Below are positions 54,033-63,215 of a stretch of 64,000 nucleotides of DNA, piece by piece; the stretch's first letter is position 1, and each line of letters opens with the position of its first letter. This DNA is from an uncultured Roseburia sp. (GTDB taxonomy: Bacteria > Bacillota > Clostridia > Lachnospirales > Lachnospiraceae): NCBI GenBank assembly GCA_934317215.1, contig CAKREH010000011.1, forward strand, positions 1 through 64,000. The letters are read 5' to 3'. The position numbers and the translations under genes were made by a program. The notes under the pieces were generated by a model. The model ran no database searches and had not been told where the DNA came from. It saw only the letters and a program-made list of their open reading frames with translations.

Positions 54033-55184
54033 TTATTTAACCATGTCAAGAACATCCTGTGCATTGTCTTTTGTTACTTTTACATAATCACATCCGATGT
54101 AGTGATCATTGCCAGCGCCTGTGATGTAGTTGATTGCTGCATCTGCTGCACTGTGGGACTGTGAGAAGTGATCGTTAAATACAGTACCTGTCATAGTTCC
54201 TGCAAGAACATCCTCTAATGCCTCTGATAAAGCATCAACACCTACCAGATAAATATCAGTACCTACGGTACGTCCTGCACTCTGAATTGCCTGTAATGCA
54301 CCAAGTGCCATTGCATCGTTGTTACAGAATACAACTTCTACATCGTTGCCATACTGTCCAAGAGCATTTGCTACGATCTGCTGTGCCTGATCCTGCTGCC
54401 AGTTACCAACCTGATCAGATAAGCAGTTTACTTCAAGTCCTGCATCCTCAAGAGCTTTTACAGAATATTCTGTACGATACTGGGCATCAACGTTCTCCGG
54501 ATCACCTTCTACCATAACGTAGTCGATCTTACCGTTTCCATTTAAATCTACGGTATCAAGACCAAGATCACTGATCATCTCACCCTGGAAAGTACCGGAC
54601 TGACGTGCATCACATCCAACGTATGTAACATCCCAGTTGTTATCTGACCATCTCTTCTGCTCTTCTTCATCCGGCTCACGGTTGATGTACACCAGCGGGA
54701 TTCCTGCTGCAACTACTTTATCTGTGATGGTTGCTGCGGAAGAGGAGTTAACCGGGTTGATAATAAGGACATCTACCCCCGCTGTGATAAAGTTATCAAT
54801 CTGACCTGTCTGTGTAGCCTGATCGTTTGCACCATCAACGATTGTGATATTGTCTTTTGAAAATCCTTTTTCTACCAGATAATTTTCAAGTTCTGTACGG
54901 AACAGTGTCATGAAGTTATCGGAGAACTGGTAAATACATACACCAACTTTTTTGTCTGCTAAACTTGCATCTGCGTCTGTTGCTGCATCGGCTGCTGCGT
55001 CCCCTGCGTCGGCTGCCTCTGTAGCTGCTGCATCATTTGATGTATCACTTGATGTATCGCTTGCTGCTGCATCGGTTGTTGTTCCGGCATTGTTTGTGGA
55101 TGCGTTATTGCTTCCGCCACATCCTGCTACCATAGATGCTACCATTGCTGTTGCTAAGATTACACTAACTACCTTTCTTTTCAT
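54033..55184 (-). CDS. mglB: sugar-binding lipoprotein of ABC transporter (MglB type)
   Basis: A 383-residue lipoprotein: signal peptide with lipobox Cys22 (MVASMVAGCGGSNN), an Ala/Thr/Asp-rich linker (about 25-75), then the sugar-binding fold (KVGVCIYQFSDNFMTLFRTE, DVLIINPVNSSSAATITDKV, VVFCNNDAMALGALQAIQSA, YLVGVDALSEALEDVLAG). The spacing of NNDAMALGA and GVDA motifs is that of galactose/glucose-binding proteins. First gene of the operon. Confidence 0.9.
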   Translation of the reverse strand: MKRKVVSVILATAMVASMVAGCGGSNNASTNNAGTTTDAAASDTSSDTSNDAAATEAADAGDAAADAATDADASLADKKVGVCIYQFSDNFMTLFRTELENYLVEKGFSKDNITIVDGANDQATQTGQIDNFITAGVDVLIINPVNSSSAATITDKVVAAGIPLVYINREPDEEEQKRWSDNNWDVTYVGCDARQSGTFQGEMISDLGLDTVDLNGNGKIDYVMVEGDPENVDAQYRTEYSVKALEDAGLEVNCLSDQVGNWQQDQAQQIVANALGQYGNDVEVVFCNNDAMALGALQAIQSAGRTVGTDIYLVGVDALSEALEDVLAGTMTGTVFNDHFSQSHSAADAAINYITGAGNDHYIGCDYVKVTKDNAQDVLDMVK

Positions 55185-55216
55185 AGAAAAATCCTCCCAT
55201 TTGATTTAATGTATTT

Positions 55217-55235
55217 GTAACTCTTTGTTTGTTAC
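55217..55235 (-). promoter_or_regulatory. operator-like inverted repeat before mglB
   Basis: Minus strand GTAACAAACAAAGAGTTAC: arms GTAAC and GTTAC nine bases apart, starting about seven bases after the -10 box. Similar in sequence and place to the site at 20166-20183. Confidence 0.5.
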
Positions 55236-55241
55236 AAGTGC

Positions 55242-55270
55242 ATTATACCAACAGGAGGATTGGATAAACA
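55242..55270 (-). promoter_or_regulatory. promoter of mglBAC with weak -35
   Basis: TATAAT on the minus strand at 55247-55242; the hexamer 17 bases upstream is TGTTTA, poor for sigma-A, which suits dependence on an activator such as the YesN-type regulator. The remaining gene-free stretch to 55412 is AT-rich with nothing recognised. Confidence 0.5.
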
Positions 55271-55412
55271 TACAATATTCTTCTGTCTTTCTTAAAAATT
55301 CTTCTTTTTATTTGTGCATTTCATCACTTTTCTTTGATTTTCGTTTTATTTCGTTGTGTATTTTGACATAACAGTAAATTATTTCATGTTTTTTTAACGT
55401 CATTCTGTTGCT

Positions 55413-55817
55413 TTAAAGTTCTAAAATACTCTCTGCTATCTCCACTGCATCACGGATACAGTCCGGGCAGCTTCTAAGTACTTTTCCGGTTGCAGCACCC
55501 TTTAATTCTCCACAGGTAAGCGATCCGTTTTTCTCTAAAAACGTCTTCGTGATCTCTCTGGTCAGTTTATAGGTATCTGCCTTACTTGCCGGCTGCTCTA
55601 AATTTTTGCAGCTGTTTTTTAATCCCGCAAGCATGACTGCGCCGGATACCGCACCACAGGTTGCTGCCATGCCGCCCATGCCAAGTCCGAATCCTTCACA
55701 GGCTGCAAACAGGGTTTCCTCCGGTATACCGGTCTTCTCTGCAAATGCACAGGCAACTGCCTGGGCACAGTTGAATCCTTTATCATGTAATTCGATTGCT
55801 TTTTCTTTTCTGGTCAT
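55413..55817 (-). CDS. C_GCAxxG_C_C-family protein
   Basis: Start at ATG 55817 (MTRKEKAIELHDKGFNCAQA) after GGAGGATACATCA; the open frame runs further upstream without a site. A 134-residue protein with the redox-type motif pattern CAQAVACAFAE (Cys about 17), ACEGFGLGMGGMAATCGAVS and the C-terminal C-G-E-L..C-P-D-C. The family is widespread in anaerobes; its cysteines suggest a metal or redox function that has not been defined. Confidence 0.85.
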   Translation of the reverse strand: MTRKEKAIELHDKGFNCAQAVACAFAEKTGIPEETLFAACEGFGLGMGGMAATCGAVSGAVMLAGLKNSCKNLEQPASKADTYKLTREITKTFLEKNGSLTCGELKGAATGKVLRSCPDCIRDAVEIAESILEL

Positions 55818-55951
55818 TGATGTATCCTCCGTTTTCCTCAATTTTACTTTTGTCATAGAACATTTTTTATGCACGATACATATTCTAAGTGCTGTACATA
55901 CTTTATTTATTATACAGAGATAATAATACATTTTCAAGCATGCGGACACTT

Positions 55952-56083
55952 AACAAAGAGTCGCCTGCGACTCTTTCGCGCTCGAGCGGTGCTGTTTACA
56001 GCTAACTTCTACTCCGCGAGATGCGCATCCCGCCCGGAGGGCTTTTTAATTCATAGGACGTAATTTCCTATGAATTAAAAAAA
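55952..56083 (-). repeat. dispersed structured repeat, copy B
   Basis: The reverse complement of the element at 8225-8355, with three base differences in about 131: one in the loop of the first hairpin, one just before the last hairpin, and one in its loop. Read on the minus strand it begins with the T-run just after the purD terminator hairpin, so its position relative to the upstream gene is the same as copy A relative to folD. All stems are conserved. Confidence 0.85.
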
Positions 56084-56135
56084 TACTGGCTATTGGGTGT
56101 TAGATTCCTGATCTAACACCCAATAGCCAGTATTT
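56081..56135 (-). terminator. long perfect hairpin, terminator of the pur operon
   Basis: Two 25-base arms (AAATACTGGCTATTGGG... and complement) are perfectly complementary around a five-base loop TCCTG. On the minus strand a T-run follows, shared with repeat copy B. It lies about 40 bases after the purD stop. Confidence 0.8.
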
Positions 56136-56177
56136 GATATCACATCTCAATATTAAATTTCTAAGGCTTTACAGTTT

Positions 56178-57455
56178 TTATTTTGCCTCATCGATTGCTT
56201 TTCCAATATCATGGCGCATATATTTATTGGCAAAGTCAACCCATTCGGCTGCCTCGTAGGCTTTCTTTCTCGCCTCTTTCAAATCAGCTCCGGTCGCCGT
56301 GATACCAAGCACACGTCCACCATTTGTGACGATATCGCCATTCTCATCGAATTTCGTTCCGGCATGGAAACAGAAATAGTCGTCTTTTCCATCAAACTTT
56401 TCAAGACCACTGATCTTAAATCCTTTTTCATAGGATACCGGATATCCGTCAGATGCCAGTACCACACAGACTGCCGCATTATCCTCAAACTGCAGATCAA
56501 TGGTATCTAACCTGCCATCTACGCAGGCTTCCATCACATCAATGATATCATTTTTCATACGGGGAAGAACGACCTGTGCTTCCGGATCACCGAATCTTGC
56601 ATTATACTCTAACACTTTCGGTCCATCCTCTGTCAGCATCAGTCCGAAGAAAATGACTCCGGTAAACGGTCTGCCCTCTGCAGCCATGGCATCCACGGTT
56701 GCCTGATAAATATATTTCTGGCAGAAATCATCCACCTCTTTGGTATAGAACGGACTCGGAGAAAAGTTACCCATTCCTCCGGTATTTAATCCCTGATCAC
56801 CGTCTTTCGCACGTTTATGATCCTGTGCAGAAGACATGATCTTGATCGTCTTTCCATCCACGAAAGATAATACAGACACCTCTCGTCCTGTCATAAACTC
56901 TTCCACAACCATGGTATTTCCGGCTGTTCCGAACTTTTTATCCTCCATGATCTCCTTAACACCGGCTTTGGCTTCCTCTAAGGTATTGCAGATTAAAACG
57001 CCCTTACCGAGTGCTAATCCATCAGCCTTTAATACAATCGGCATTTTTGCTGTCTCTAAGTAAGCAAGCGCATCTTCTGCTGATGTAAAGTTTTCATAAG
57101 CTGCCGTAGGAATATTGTATTTTTTCATGAGGTCTTTTGAGAATGCCTTTGATCCCTCTAAGATGGCAGCGTTCTTACGCGGTCCAAATACCTTTAATCC
57201 CTCCGCCTCGAAAACATCCACGATTCCGCCGACCAATGGATCATCCATTCCAACGATCGTAAAATCAATGGCATGCTCTTTTGCAAAAGCCACAAGTTTA
57301 TCAAACTCCATGGCACCGATCGGCACACACTCTGCAAGTGCCGCGATTCCGGCGTTTCCCGGAGCGCAGTAAATCTTATCGACACGCGGGCTCTTTGCCA
57401 CACTTGTCACGATCGCATGTTCACGTCCACCGCTTCCAACTACTAATACTTTCAT
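56178..57455 (-). CDS. purD: phosphoribosylamine-glycine ligase
   Basis: A 425-residue ATP-grasp enzyme: VLVVGSGGREHAIV at the N-terminus, IVLKADGLALGKGVLICNTL (ATP-binding), GLNTGGMGNFSPSPF, and EYNARFGDPEAQVVLPRM (metal site). It joins glycine to phosphoribosylamine in purine synthesis. Last of purE-purM-purN-purD. Confidence 0.96.
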   Translation of the reverse strand: MKVLVVGSGGREHAIVTSVAKSPRVDKIYCAPGNAGIAALAECVPIGAMEFDKLVAFAKEHAIDFTIVGMDDPLVGGIVDVFEAEGLKVFGPRKNAAILEGSKAFSKDLMKKYNIPTAAYENFTSAEDALAYLETAKMPIVLKADGLALGKGVLICNTLEEAKAGVKEIMEDKKFGTAGNTMVVEEFMTGREVSVLSFVDGKTIKIMSSAQDHKRAKDGDQGLNTGGMGNFSPSPFYTKEVDDFCQKYIYQATVDAMAAEGRPFTGVIFFGLMLTEDGPKVLEYNARFGDPEAQVVLPRMKNDIIDVMEACVDGRLDTIDLQFEDNAAVCVVLASDGYPVSYEKGFKISGLEKFDGKDDYFCFHAGTKFDENGDIVTNGGRVLGITATGADLKEARKKAYEAAEWVDFANKYMRHDIGKAIDEAK

Positions 57456-57547
57456 CCTTCGTCGCTCCTTACTCTGTTATTAAACACTATCTTTCATTTC
57501 CTGCTATTCTGTAATGATCGCATGTCCATTTTCTTCCGATAGCTTTC

Positions 57548-58177
57548 TTACTCTTTCGCAATCATCACATGTCCATCTTCCACAGATACTTTTCCGTTTG
57601 CGATCAGGTCGATCGCTTTTGGAAGGATCACCCATTCTGCCTGTTCCATCACCCGGTGCTGCAGTACTTCCGGTGTATCTCCCTGCTCTACCTCGACTGC
57701 CTTCTGCAAAATAATCGGTCCCGTGTCTGTCCCCTCATCGACAAAATGTACCGTTGCGCCCGTCACCTTCACACCGCGTGCAAGCACTCCTTCATGTACT
57801 TTCAGACCATAAAATCCTTTTCCGCAAAAAGATGGGATCAGGGATGGATGGATATTCACGATACGGTTCGTGTATTCTTTGATCATCATCTCCGGCAGTA
57901 CGACAAGAAATCCCGCCAGTACAACAAGATCTACATTGTAAGAATTTAATTTATCAAGAAATGCCTGATTAAAGGCCTCTCTGCTTTCAAAATCTTTCGG
58001 TGAGATGCACAGTGCTTCAATCCCGTGTGCTCTCGCACGCTCTAAGGCATAGGCATTTGCGTTGTTACTGATAACAACAGAAATGCATGCATTTGTAATT
58101 TTTCCTGCACCAATCGCATCGATGATCGCCTGAAGATTTGTTCCTCCACCGGATACTAAGACTGCCAGTTTTAGCAT
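57548..58177 (-). CDS. purN: phosphoribosylglycinamide formyltransferase
   Basis: A 209-residue PurN with LAVLVSGGGTNLQAIIDAI (phosphate-binding), the catalytic set N-H-D in IVNIHPSLIPSFCGKGFYG and TGATVHFVDEGTDTGPII. Uses 10-formyl-THF, the product of the one-carbon genes at 6581-8169. Overlaps the purM stop by seven bases. Confidence 0.95.
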   Translation of the reverse strand: MLKLAVLVSGGGTNLQAIIDAIGAGKITNACISVVISNNANAYALERARAHGIEALCISPKDFESREAFNQAFLDKLNSYNVDLVVLAGFLVVLPEMMIKEYTNRIVNIHPSLIPSFCGKGFYGLKVHEGVLARGVKVTGATVHFVDEGTDTGPIILQKAVEVEQGDTPEVLQHRVMEQAEWVILPKAIDLIANGKVSVEDGHVMIAKE

Positions 58178-59196
58178 AAGGTTACTCCTTTTTCACCATC
58201 TTTGATTTCACCAACCACATATGGTGTCTCACCTGCTGCTTTGATTGCCTCCATGGTCTTATCCACATCAGCAGGATCTACCGCAAGTACCATACCAAGA
58301 CCCATATTGTAGGTATTGTACATCATTTTCTCTTCTACCTGTCCTTTTTCTGACATCAGTTTAAAAATAGCCGGTATCTCATAACTGTCTTTGCGGATCA
58401 CAGCCTGTTTTCCCTCCGGCAGCATTCTTGGAACGTTCTCATAGAAACCGCCGCCTGTGATATGGCTGCACGCCTTGATGCGTACACCTGCCTCTTTGAC
58501 GCTGCGCAGTGCTTTCACATAGATTCTTGTCGGCGCAAGCAATGCTTCTCCAAGTGTTTTTCCTAACTCATCATAATAGGTATCCAGGCTTTCTTTTGTC
58601 ATCTCAAAGATTTTTCTGACAAGCGAAAAACCGTTGGAGTGCACGCCGGAAGATGCCATACCGATCAGTACATCTCCTGCCTTTAAGTCTGCACCTGTGA
58701 TGATATCTTTTTCATCTACGACACCGACTGCGAATCCAGCAAGATCATATTCGTCCTCAGGCATCAGGCCCGGATGCTCTGCTGTCTCTCCACCGATCAA
58801 TGCAGCGTCAGACTGTTTACATCCCTCAGCCACACCGCTTACGATTGCTGCGATCTTTTCCGGATAATTTTTTCCACATGCGATATAATCAAGGAAAAAT
58901 AAAGGTTCACCGCCTGCACATGCGATATCGTTGACACACATTGCAACACAGTCAATTCCGATCGTGTCATGTTTGTCCATAAGAAATGCAAGTTTTAATT
59001 TTGTTCCTACACCGTCCGTTCCTGACACTAAGGTAGGTTTCTCCATGTTTTTAAATTTTTCCATGGAAAATGCACCGGAAAATCCGCCAAGACCTGTTAA
59101 AACCTCCGGTCTCATGGTTCCCTGCACATATTTTTTCATCAGTTCCACTGATTTGTAGCCTGCTTCGATATCAACACCGGAATTCTTGTAATCCAT
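58171..59196 (-). CDS. purM: phosphoribosylformylglycinamidine cyclo-ligase
   Basis: A 341-residue PurM (AIR synthetase): GFSGAFSMEKFKN, LVSGTDGVGTKLKLAF, DCVAMCVNDIACAGGEPLFF, GGETAEHPGLM and HITGGGFYENVPRML. Makes aminoimidazole ribonucleotide. GGAGGAAAAATCA precedes the ATG. Confidence 0.96.
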   Translation of the reverse strand: MDYKNSGVDIEAGYKSVELMKKYVQGTMRPEVLTGLGGFSGAFSMEKFKNMEKPTLVSGTDGVGTKLKLAFLMDKHDTIGIDCVAMCVNDIACAGGEPLFFLDYIACGKNYPEKIAAIVSGVAEGCKQSDAALIGGETAEHPGLMPEDEYDLAGFAVGVVDEKDIITGADLKAGDVLIGMASSGVHSNGFSLVRKIFEMTKESLDTYYDELGKTLGEALLAPTRIYVKALRSVKEAGVRIKACSHITGGGFYENVPRMLPEGKQAVIRKDSYEIPAIFKLMSEKGQVEEKMMYNTYNMGLGMVLAVDPADVDKTMEAIKAAGETPYVVGEIKDGEKGVTLC

Positions 59197-59301
59197 TGAT
59201 TTTTCCTCCTAAATCTGTCATTTATATATCTCTTATCTTTTCTGTCTGACTCTGCTGTCATCATTTTTTCTAAATACTGCATCCCTGATCGTCTGCAACA
59301 T

Positions 59302-59802
59302 TTAGTAATTTTTATAACCAACTTCCTGTAATCTGGCATCTTTCGCCTGAACCTGTTCTTTTAACTCTTTTGAATACTCTTTTAATTTTGCAAGCAGAGC
59401 CTCATCTGATGTAGCAAGAATCTTTGCTGCAAGCAGTCCTGCATTTGCACCTCCATTGATCGCTACGGTTGCAACCGGGATACCGGATGGCATCTGAACG
59501 ATCGAGTATAAAGAATCTCTTCCGCCAAGGGATGTGGTATGCATTGGGATACCAATAACAGGCATCGGGAAAATCGCTGCACACATACCCGGTAAATGCG
59601 CTGCCATTCCTGCACCTGCAATAATCACCTTAAATCCTTTTGATTCTGCGCTCTTGGCATATTCAAAAAATACGTCCGGCTCTCTGTGCGCGGAGATGAT
59701 CGTCATCTCATAATCAATTCCAAGCTTATCTAAAATATCTGCAGCTTTTGCCATAACCGGCATATCTGAATCGCTGCCCATTACAATACCAACTTTTGCC
59801 AT
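59302..59802 (-). CDS. purE: N5-carboxyaminoimidazole ribonucleotide mutase
   Basis: A 166-residue PurE with VGIVMGSDSDMPVM, SAHREPDVFFEYA, IAGAGMAAHLPGM and GIPMHTTSLGGRDSLYSIVQ. First gene of the pur operon; GGAAGGAGCACGATT precedes the ATG. Confidence 0.96.
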   Translation of the reverse strand: MAKVGIVMGSDSDMPVMAKAADILDKLGIDYEMTIISAHREPDVFFEYAKSAESKGFKVIIAGAGMAAHLPGMCAAIFPMPVIGIPMHTTSLGGRDSLYSIVQMPSGIPVATVAINGGANAGLLAAKILATSDEALLAKLKEYSKELKEQVQAKDARLQEVGYKNY

Positions 59803-59857
59803 AATCGTGCTCCTTCCAGATTCCTACAGTTTCAAACTCTCACTGTTACCTATGTGT

Positions 59858-59887
59858 ATTGTACCTGTCATTCTTTTAGAAGTCCAA
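59858..59887 (-). promoter_or_regulatory. sigma-A promoter of the pur operon
   Basis: Minus strand TTGGAC (59887-59882), 18 bases, TACAAT (59863-59858). The 50-base leader has a small ACAGT/ACTGT dyad but no purine-riboswitch core was recognised. Confidence 0.6.
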
Positions 59888-59931
59888 TTAATATTTATTA
59901 TTTTATTTATTAAACAATCTTATATATTGTT

Positions 59932-61965
59932 TTATAAAAGCGGTTCATTCAGCTGCTCTGTTCCGGCTAAAACGAATCTTCCATCGGCAATGATATCCTC
60001 CGTACTGCCATCCTTGCGGATCACTGTGATTTTATCAAGTTCGTCATATGGAATCGTGATATCCGTATGGCAGTTCAGATATGCTTTCTCTGCAGACTCT
60101 TTTCTCTGTGCAGAGATGCTGTTTTCCCTTGCAACGATCGCTTTGCCATCTGGATTATAGGAAATATTGTCCTCCTCATGGCTGTAACAGGTGTCACCCA
60201 CTGCAAAATGCGGTCCGGTCTTCTCGGCGATCAGGATCGGCAGTTTATCTGCGATCTGATAATCTCTCGCCATGCGGTATGCGGTTGTATTCGTTCCGAT
60301 CGCAAACTCTCCCATCGGCAGCGTGTCGTGATGTTTTAATACATTATCACGGATATATTTTTTATTTTCTGCCTCGTCTTTAAAATTGGTACAGGTATAG
60401 GACTCTACCATACCATTCTTAAACTGAATCTCCAGGTTCTCGTAATTGAGTCCGTTCAAATAGACCTGTCCGACGAAAAGCGTTCCCGTGGTTTTCTCCA
60501 GCACCGGTGAAGTAAACACCTCTCCGACCGGAATATTGACATCTGCCACACAGTTTTCAAATGCAGTCTCCTTCGCCGGATCTTTTAATTTCCAGATATT
60601 AACATACAGATCCGTCTTATTTTTTCCTTTTCCCGTAATATGCACCTGATCTGCCGTATCTAATACATCGATGATCTTCTGCTGTATCGTCTGGTACAAT
60701 TTATAATCCAAAGTATTTAATTTTACCGTTTCTGCAAAAATTTCCTCAAAGCGTTCACCGATCTCCGGGATCGGGTATGCGATAATCGTGAAACTGCGCT
60801 CCTCGCCCTTGATGTATTCGTTGATCATCTGCCCTGCCATATTCATCTCATAGACACAGAGTTTCTGCTGTTTTTCGTTATATTTTACCGCCCGCTCTTT
60901 ATTTTCCGGTGAAAACGGCTCTTCCCCGAACACTTCGATCACTGCAGGACCCGCATGACCTGCCGCCATTTTTTTCTCTTCCTCAAAATAATTTTTTCTT
61001 GCCTCTAAGCAGCGCTCCACATATGCTTTATCCAGATAGAGTGCACGGTCTTCCCTGTGATCATAATCAAACTGTTTGCTCGGTGAAGTTGCAGATGCAA
61101 GCATGGTCGGTTTTAAATTCATTTTTTCAAAATTGTGTACCGCTGCACGGACCATCCGCTCAAAACCGATCGGATAACGGAGCTGCACCGTCTGCTTTTT
61201 GCCAAGATCTTTTCCTGTCACCTCAAAACCGATCCGGTAGCCTTCCGTATAGGTGTCAGCCATCGCCTGGATCTCCTCATCGGTCATCCTGTTTAAAAAT
61301 GCCGCCATCTTTTTCTCATTTTCCCCGATATATACGCCGTAGCGGTACAGATAGCACAGATTGTTAAGATCTGCATTCATCACAATATCGGTCTCAAAAT
61401 CTTCTGCAGGATTGATCAGCCTGCGCAGACTTTTCTCATAAAAAATCTCGCTGTAATCATGGAAAAACCAGTAAAGATCCTGCTGTACTGCCGCTTTCTC
61501 CGGAACATCTTTTTCCTCCCCTATTTCAAAACGGTTATAGATTTCCACAAACAGCTCCATCTGGATCGTAAGCTGCATCAGATCCCCACGAAATGCCGCA
61601 CCAGTCTCACGTCTGATATATGCAAGAAATGCGCAGAGAAGCTGTCCGAACTCTTCTCCTAATTGTTCCACAGCATAATCCGGATTCGCATAACTTGTCT
61701 GATATGCCTTCCCAAGAATGTCCTCATATAATGCCTGGTTACATGCTTCCGCTTCTTTTAAACTCCGTTTTTGAATCGCATCATCTGCCCACAGATCGTA
61801 AACAACCGCCTGTTTCTGCAGTAACTGTGCCGTCTGCCTGAAGTATTCTTTATATTTTTTCTCTGTCTCCGGCTTTTCTTCAATCTCTTTGATCCGCTCA
61901 CGCATCAGCACAAAACGTTCTGTCGCAAGCTCATTGGATTCTTTATATAATTCTTTGTACAACAT
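59932..61965 (-). CDS. M29-like aminopeptidase with long N-terminal extension
   Basis: ATG 61965 (MLYKELYKESNELATERF) has GGAGG about ten bases upstream; twelve more codons are open upstream. The 677-residue product ends in an M29 (thermophilic aminopeptidase) domain, about 275-670, with likely zinc ligands in VGEVFTSPVLEKTTGTLF, MGEFAIGTNTTAYRMARDY and KTGPHFAVGDTC. M29 enzymes are usually about 410 residues; here some 270 helical residues precede (KEYFRQTAQLLQKQAVVYDL). No signal peptide. The start of the gene follows closely on the HD-hydrolase gene, so they are co-transcribed. Confidence 0.82.
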   Translation of the reverse strand: MLYKELYKESNELATERFVLMRERIKEIEEKPETEKKYKEYFRQTAQLLQKQAVVYDLWADDAIQKRSLKEAEACNQALYEDILGKAYQTSYANPDYAVEQLGEEFGQLLCAFLAYIRRETGAAFRGDLMQLTIQMELFVEIYNRFEIGEEKDVPEKAAVQQDLYWFFHDYSEIFYEKSLRRLINPAEDFETDIVMNADLNNLCYLYRYGVYIGENEKKMAAFLNRMTDEEIQAMADTYTEGYRIGFEVTGKDLGKKQTVQLRYPIGFERMVRAAVHNFEKMNLKPTMLASATSPSKQFDYDHREDRALYLDKAYVERCLEARKNYFEEEKKMAAGHAGPAVIEVFGEEPFSPENKERAVKYNEKQQKLCVYEMNMAGQMINEYIKGEERSFTIIAYPIPEIGERFEEIFAETVKLNTLDYKLYQTIQQKIIDVLDTADQVHITGKGKNKTDLYVNIWKLKDPAKETAFENCVADVNIPVGEVFTSPVLEKTTGTLFVGQVYLNGLNYENLEIQFKNGMVESYTCTNFKDEAENKKYIRDNVLKHHDTLPMGEFAIGTNTTAYRMARDYQIADKLPILIAEKTGPHFAVGDTCYSHEEDNISYNPDGKAIVARENSISAQRKESAEKAYLNCHTDITIPYDELDKITVIRKDGSTEDIIADGRFVLAGTEQLNEPLL

Positions 61966-61993
61966 TAAATCAGAACCTCCACAATAATTTCTA

Positions 61994-62581
61994 TCACTCA
62001 TCGATCAGTTTTCCATATTTTGCATTTTTTTCGATCAATGACTTTGCATACTCCCAGATCCGCTCAGAACCCTCGTGTACCCTCTCATCTCTCTTTAATA
62101 CCTGGGATTTTTTTACACCGTGTTCTTCCCATGAGATACCGCCCGATGCATCATTTAAAAACAACGGCTGTACCTTATCTAACATATTCGCAAACTTTGA
62201 TTCCGCTGTCTCCATCGCCTCAAACTCATCCCACAGACTGCGGTATTCCTTCTGCTGCGTCTCCGGCAGTAATCCAAAAATACGGTCAGCCGCTTTTAAT
62301 TCACGCTCCCGCTTTGTCTTATTGCCCTCCGTATCGTACGCATAAGTATCTCCCGCATCGATTTCTATGACATCATGAAGCAGTACCATTTTCATTGTTT
62401 TTAGCACATCGATCGGTTCATTTGCATAATCGGCAAGCACAAAAGTCATCAGCGCCAGATGCCAGGAATGTTCCGCATCGTTTTCTTTTCTGCTCCCGTC
62501 ACTTAAATAGGTCTGTCTTGTAATCTTTTTTATTTTATCCAGTTCCATGATAAATGAAATCTGTTTTTCAAAATCTGTCAT
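61994..62581 (-). CDS. HD-domain hydrolase (YfbR-like)
   Basis: A 195-residue HD phosphohydrolase: DAEHSWHLALMTFVLADYAN (first His), VLLHDVIEIDAGDTYAYD (HD pair) and ANMLDKVQPLFLND (last Asp). The closest known group is YfbR/5'-deoxynucleotidase-like HD proteins, which dephosphorylate deoxynucleoside monophosphates; the true substrate is not known. Precedes the aminopeptidase gene. Confidence 0.85.
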   Translation of the reverse strand: MTDFEKQISFIMELDKIKKITRQTYLSDGSRKENDAEHSWHLALMTFVLADYANEPIDVLKTMKMVLLHDVIEIDAGDTYAYDTEGNKTKRERELKAADRIFGLLPETQQKEYRSLWDEFEAMETAESKFANMLDKVQPLFLNDASGGISWEEHGVKKSQVLKRDERVHEGSERIWEYAKSLIEKNAKYGKLIDE

Positions 62582-62643
62582 CTGAATCCTCCATTTCTGC
62601 GTGTGAAAAATCTTATTTTCACATTAATTCTCTATATTTACAT

Positions 62644-62985
62644 TTACAGTAAAAATCCAACTACATATAGTGCAATCCATGCACCAACTGCAAGAAAAGA
62701 GCACAGGGTTGCAAGATACGGGAAAAAGCGGTAAGAATTTTCCTCTCTTAAGCTTACAATTGCATTAAATAATGCGATCAAGCCAACCAGCATGGAAGAT
62801 ACCCCTGCACTTCCAAGATACATGCTTCCGTTTCCTCCATTTTGAAAAGAGCAGACAATGACCGCAGCCAGAACCGCCAATGATAAAACCGACAGTACCC
62901 ATGCAATAATTCCCCTTTTTGACTGTTTCTTGTCTGTGAATTTATATCCTCTTTTATGTCGTTTATACATCTTGTTTATCCTCAT
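62644..62985 (-). CDS. small membrane protein (DUF6142-like)
   Basis: A 113-residue protein with a basic N-terminus (MRINKMYKRHKRGYKFTDKK) and three hydrophobic segments: GIIAWVLSVLSLAVLAAVIV, SAGVSSMLVGLIALFNAIV and YLATLCSFLAVGAWIALYVV. Resembles small Lachnospiraceae membrane proteins filed as DUF6142; function unknown. Confidence 0.7.
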   Translation of the reverse strand: MRINKMYKRHKRGYKFTDKKQSKRGIIAWVLSVLSLAVLAAVIVCSFQNGGNGSMYLGSAGVSSMLVGLIALFNAIVSLREENSYRFFPYLATLCSFLAVGAWIALYVVGFLL

Positions 62986-63003
62986 TTTTTACGCTTTTTA
63001 TCC

Positions 63004-63022
63004 ATGTGCCTGTCAGGCACAT
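63004..63022. terminator. small hairpin with T-run on plus strand
   Basis: ATGTGCCTG and CAGGCACAT pair with a single unpaired T; ATTTTTAT follows on the plus strand. No plus-strand gene ends just before it, so its role is unclear. The stretch 63023-63215 otherwise shows no gene. Confidence 0.35.
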
Positions 63023-63215
63023 ATTTTTATCCTAAATCTTCCATGCCGTTCTCAAATATCATTTGCCTGCCGGCATTCTTTTATTATACAAAAACATATC
63101 TTTTTATGCAACCTGTCCGGCAGTCACATTGTCCTTGCACTCCAGGTAAAAAGCGTTTACTATAACAATAGATTTTAAAGATAATTACCATGTAACCTGC
63201 AGGAGGATTTTATCA

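Noticed and set aside
59803..59931. Possible purine riboswitch before purE
   Set aside because: The leader is too short and lacks the conserved loops and P1 pattern.
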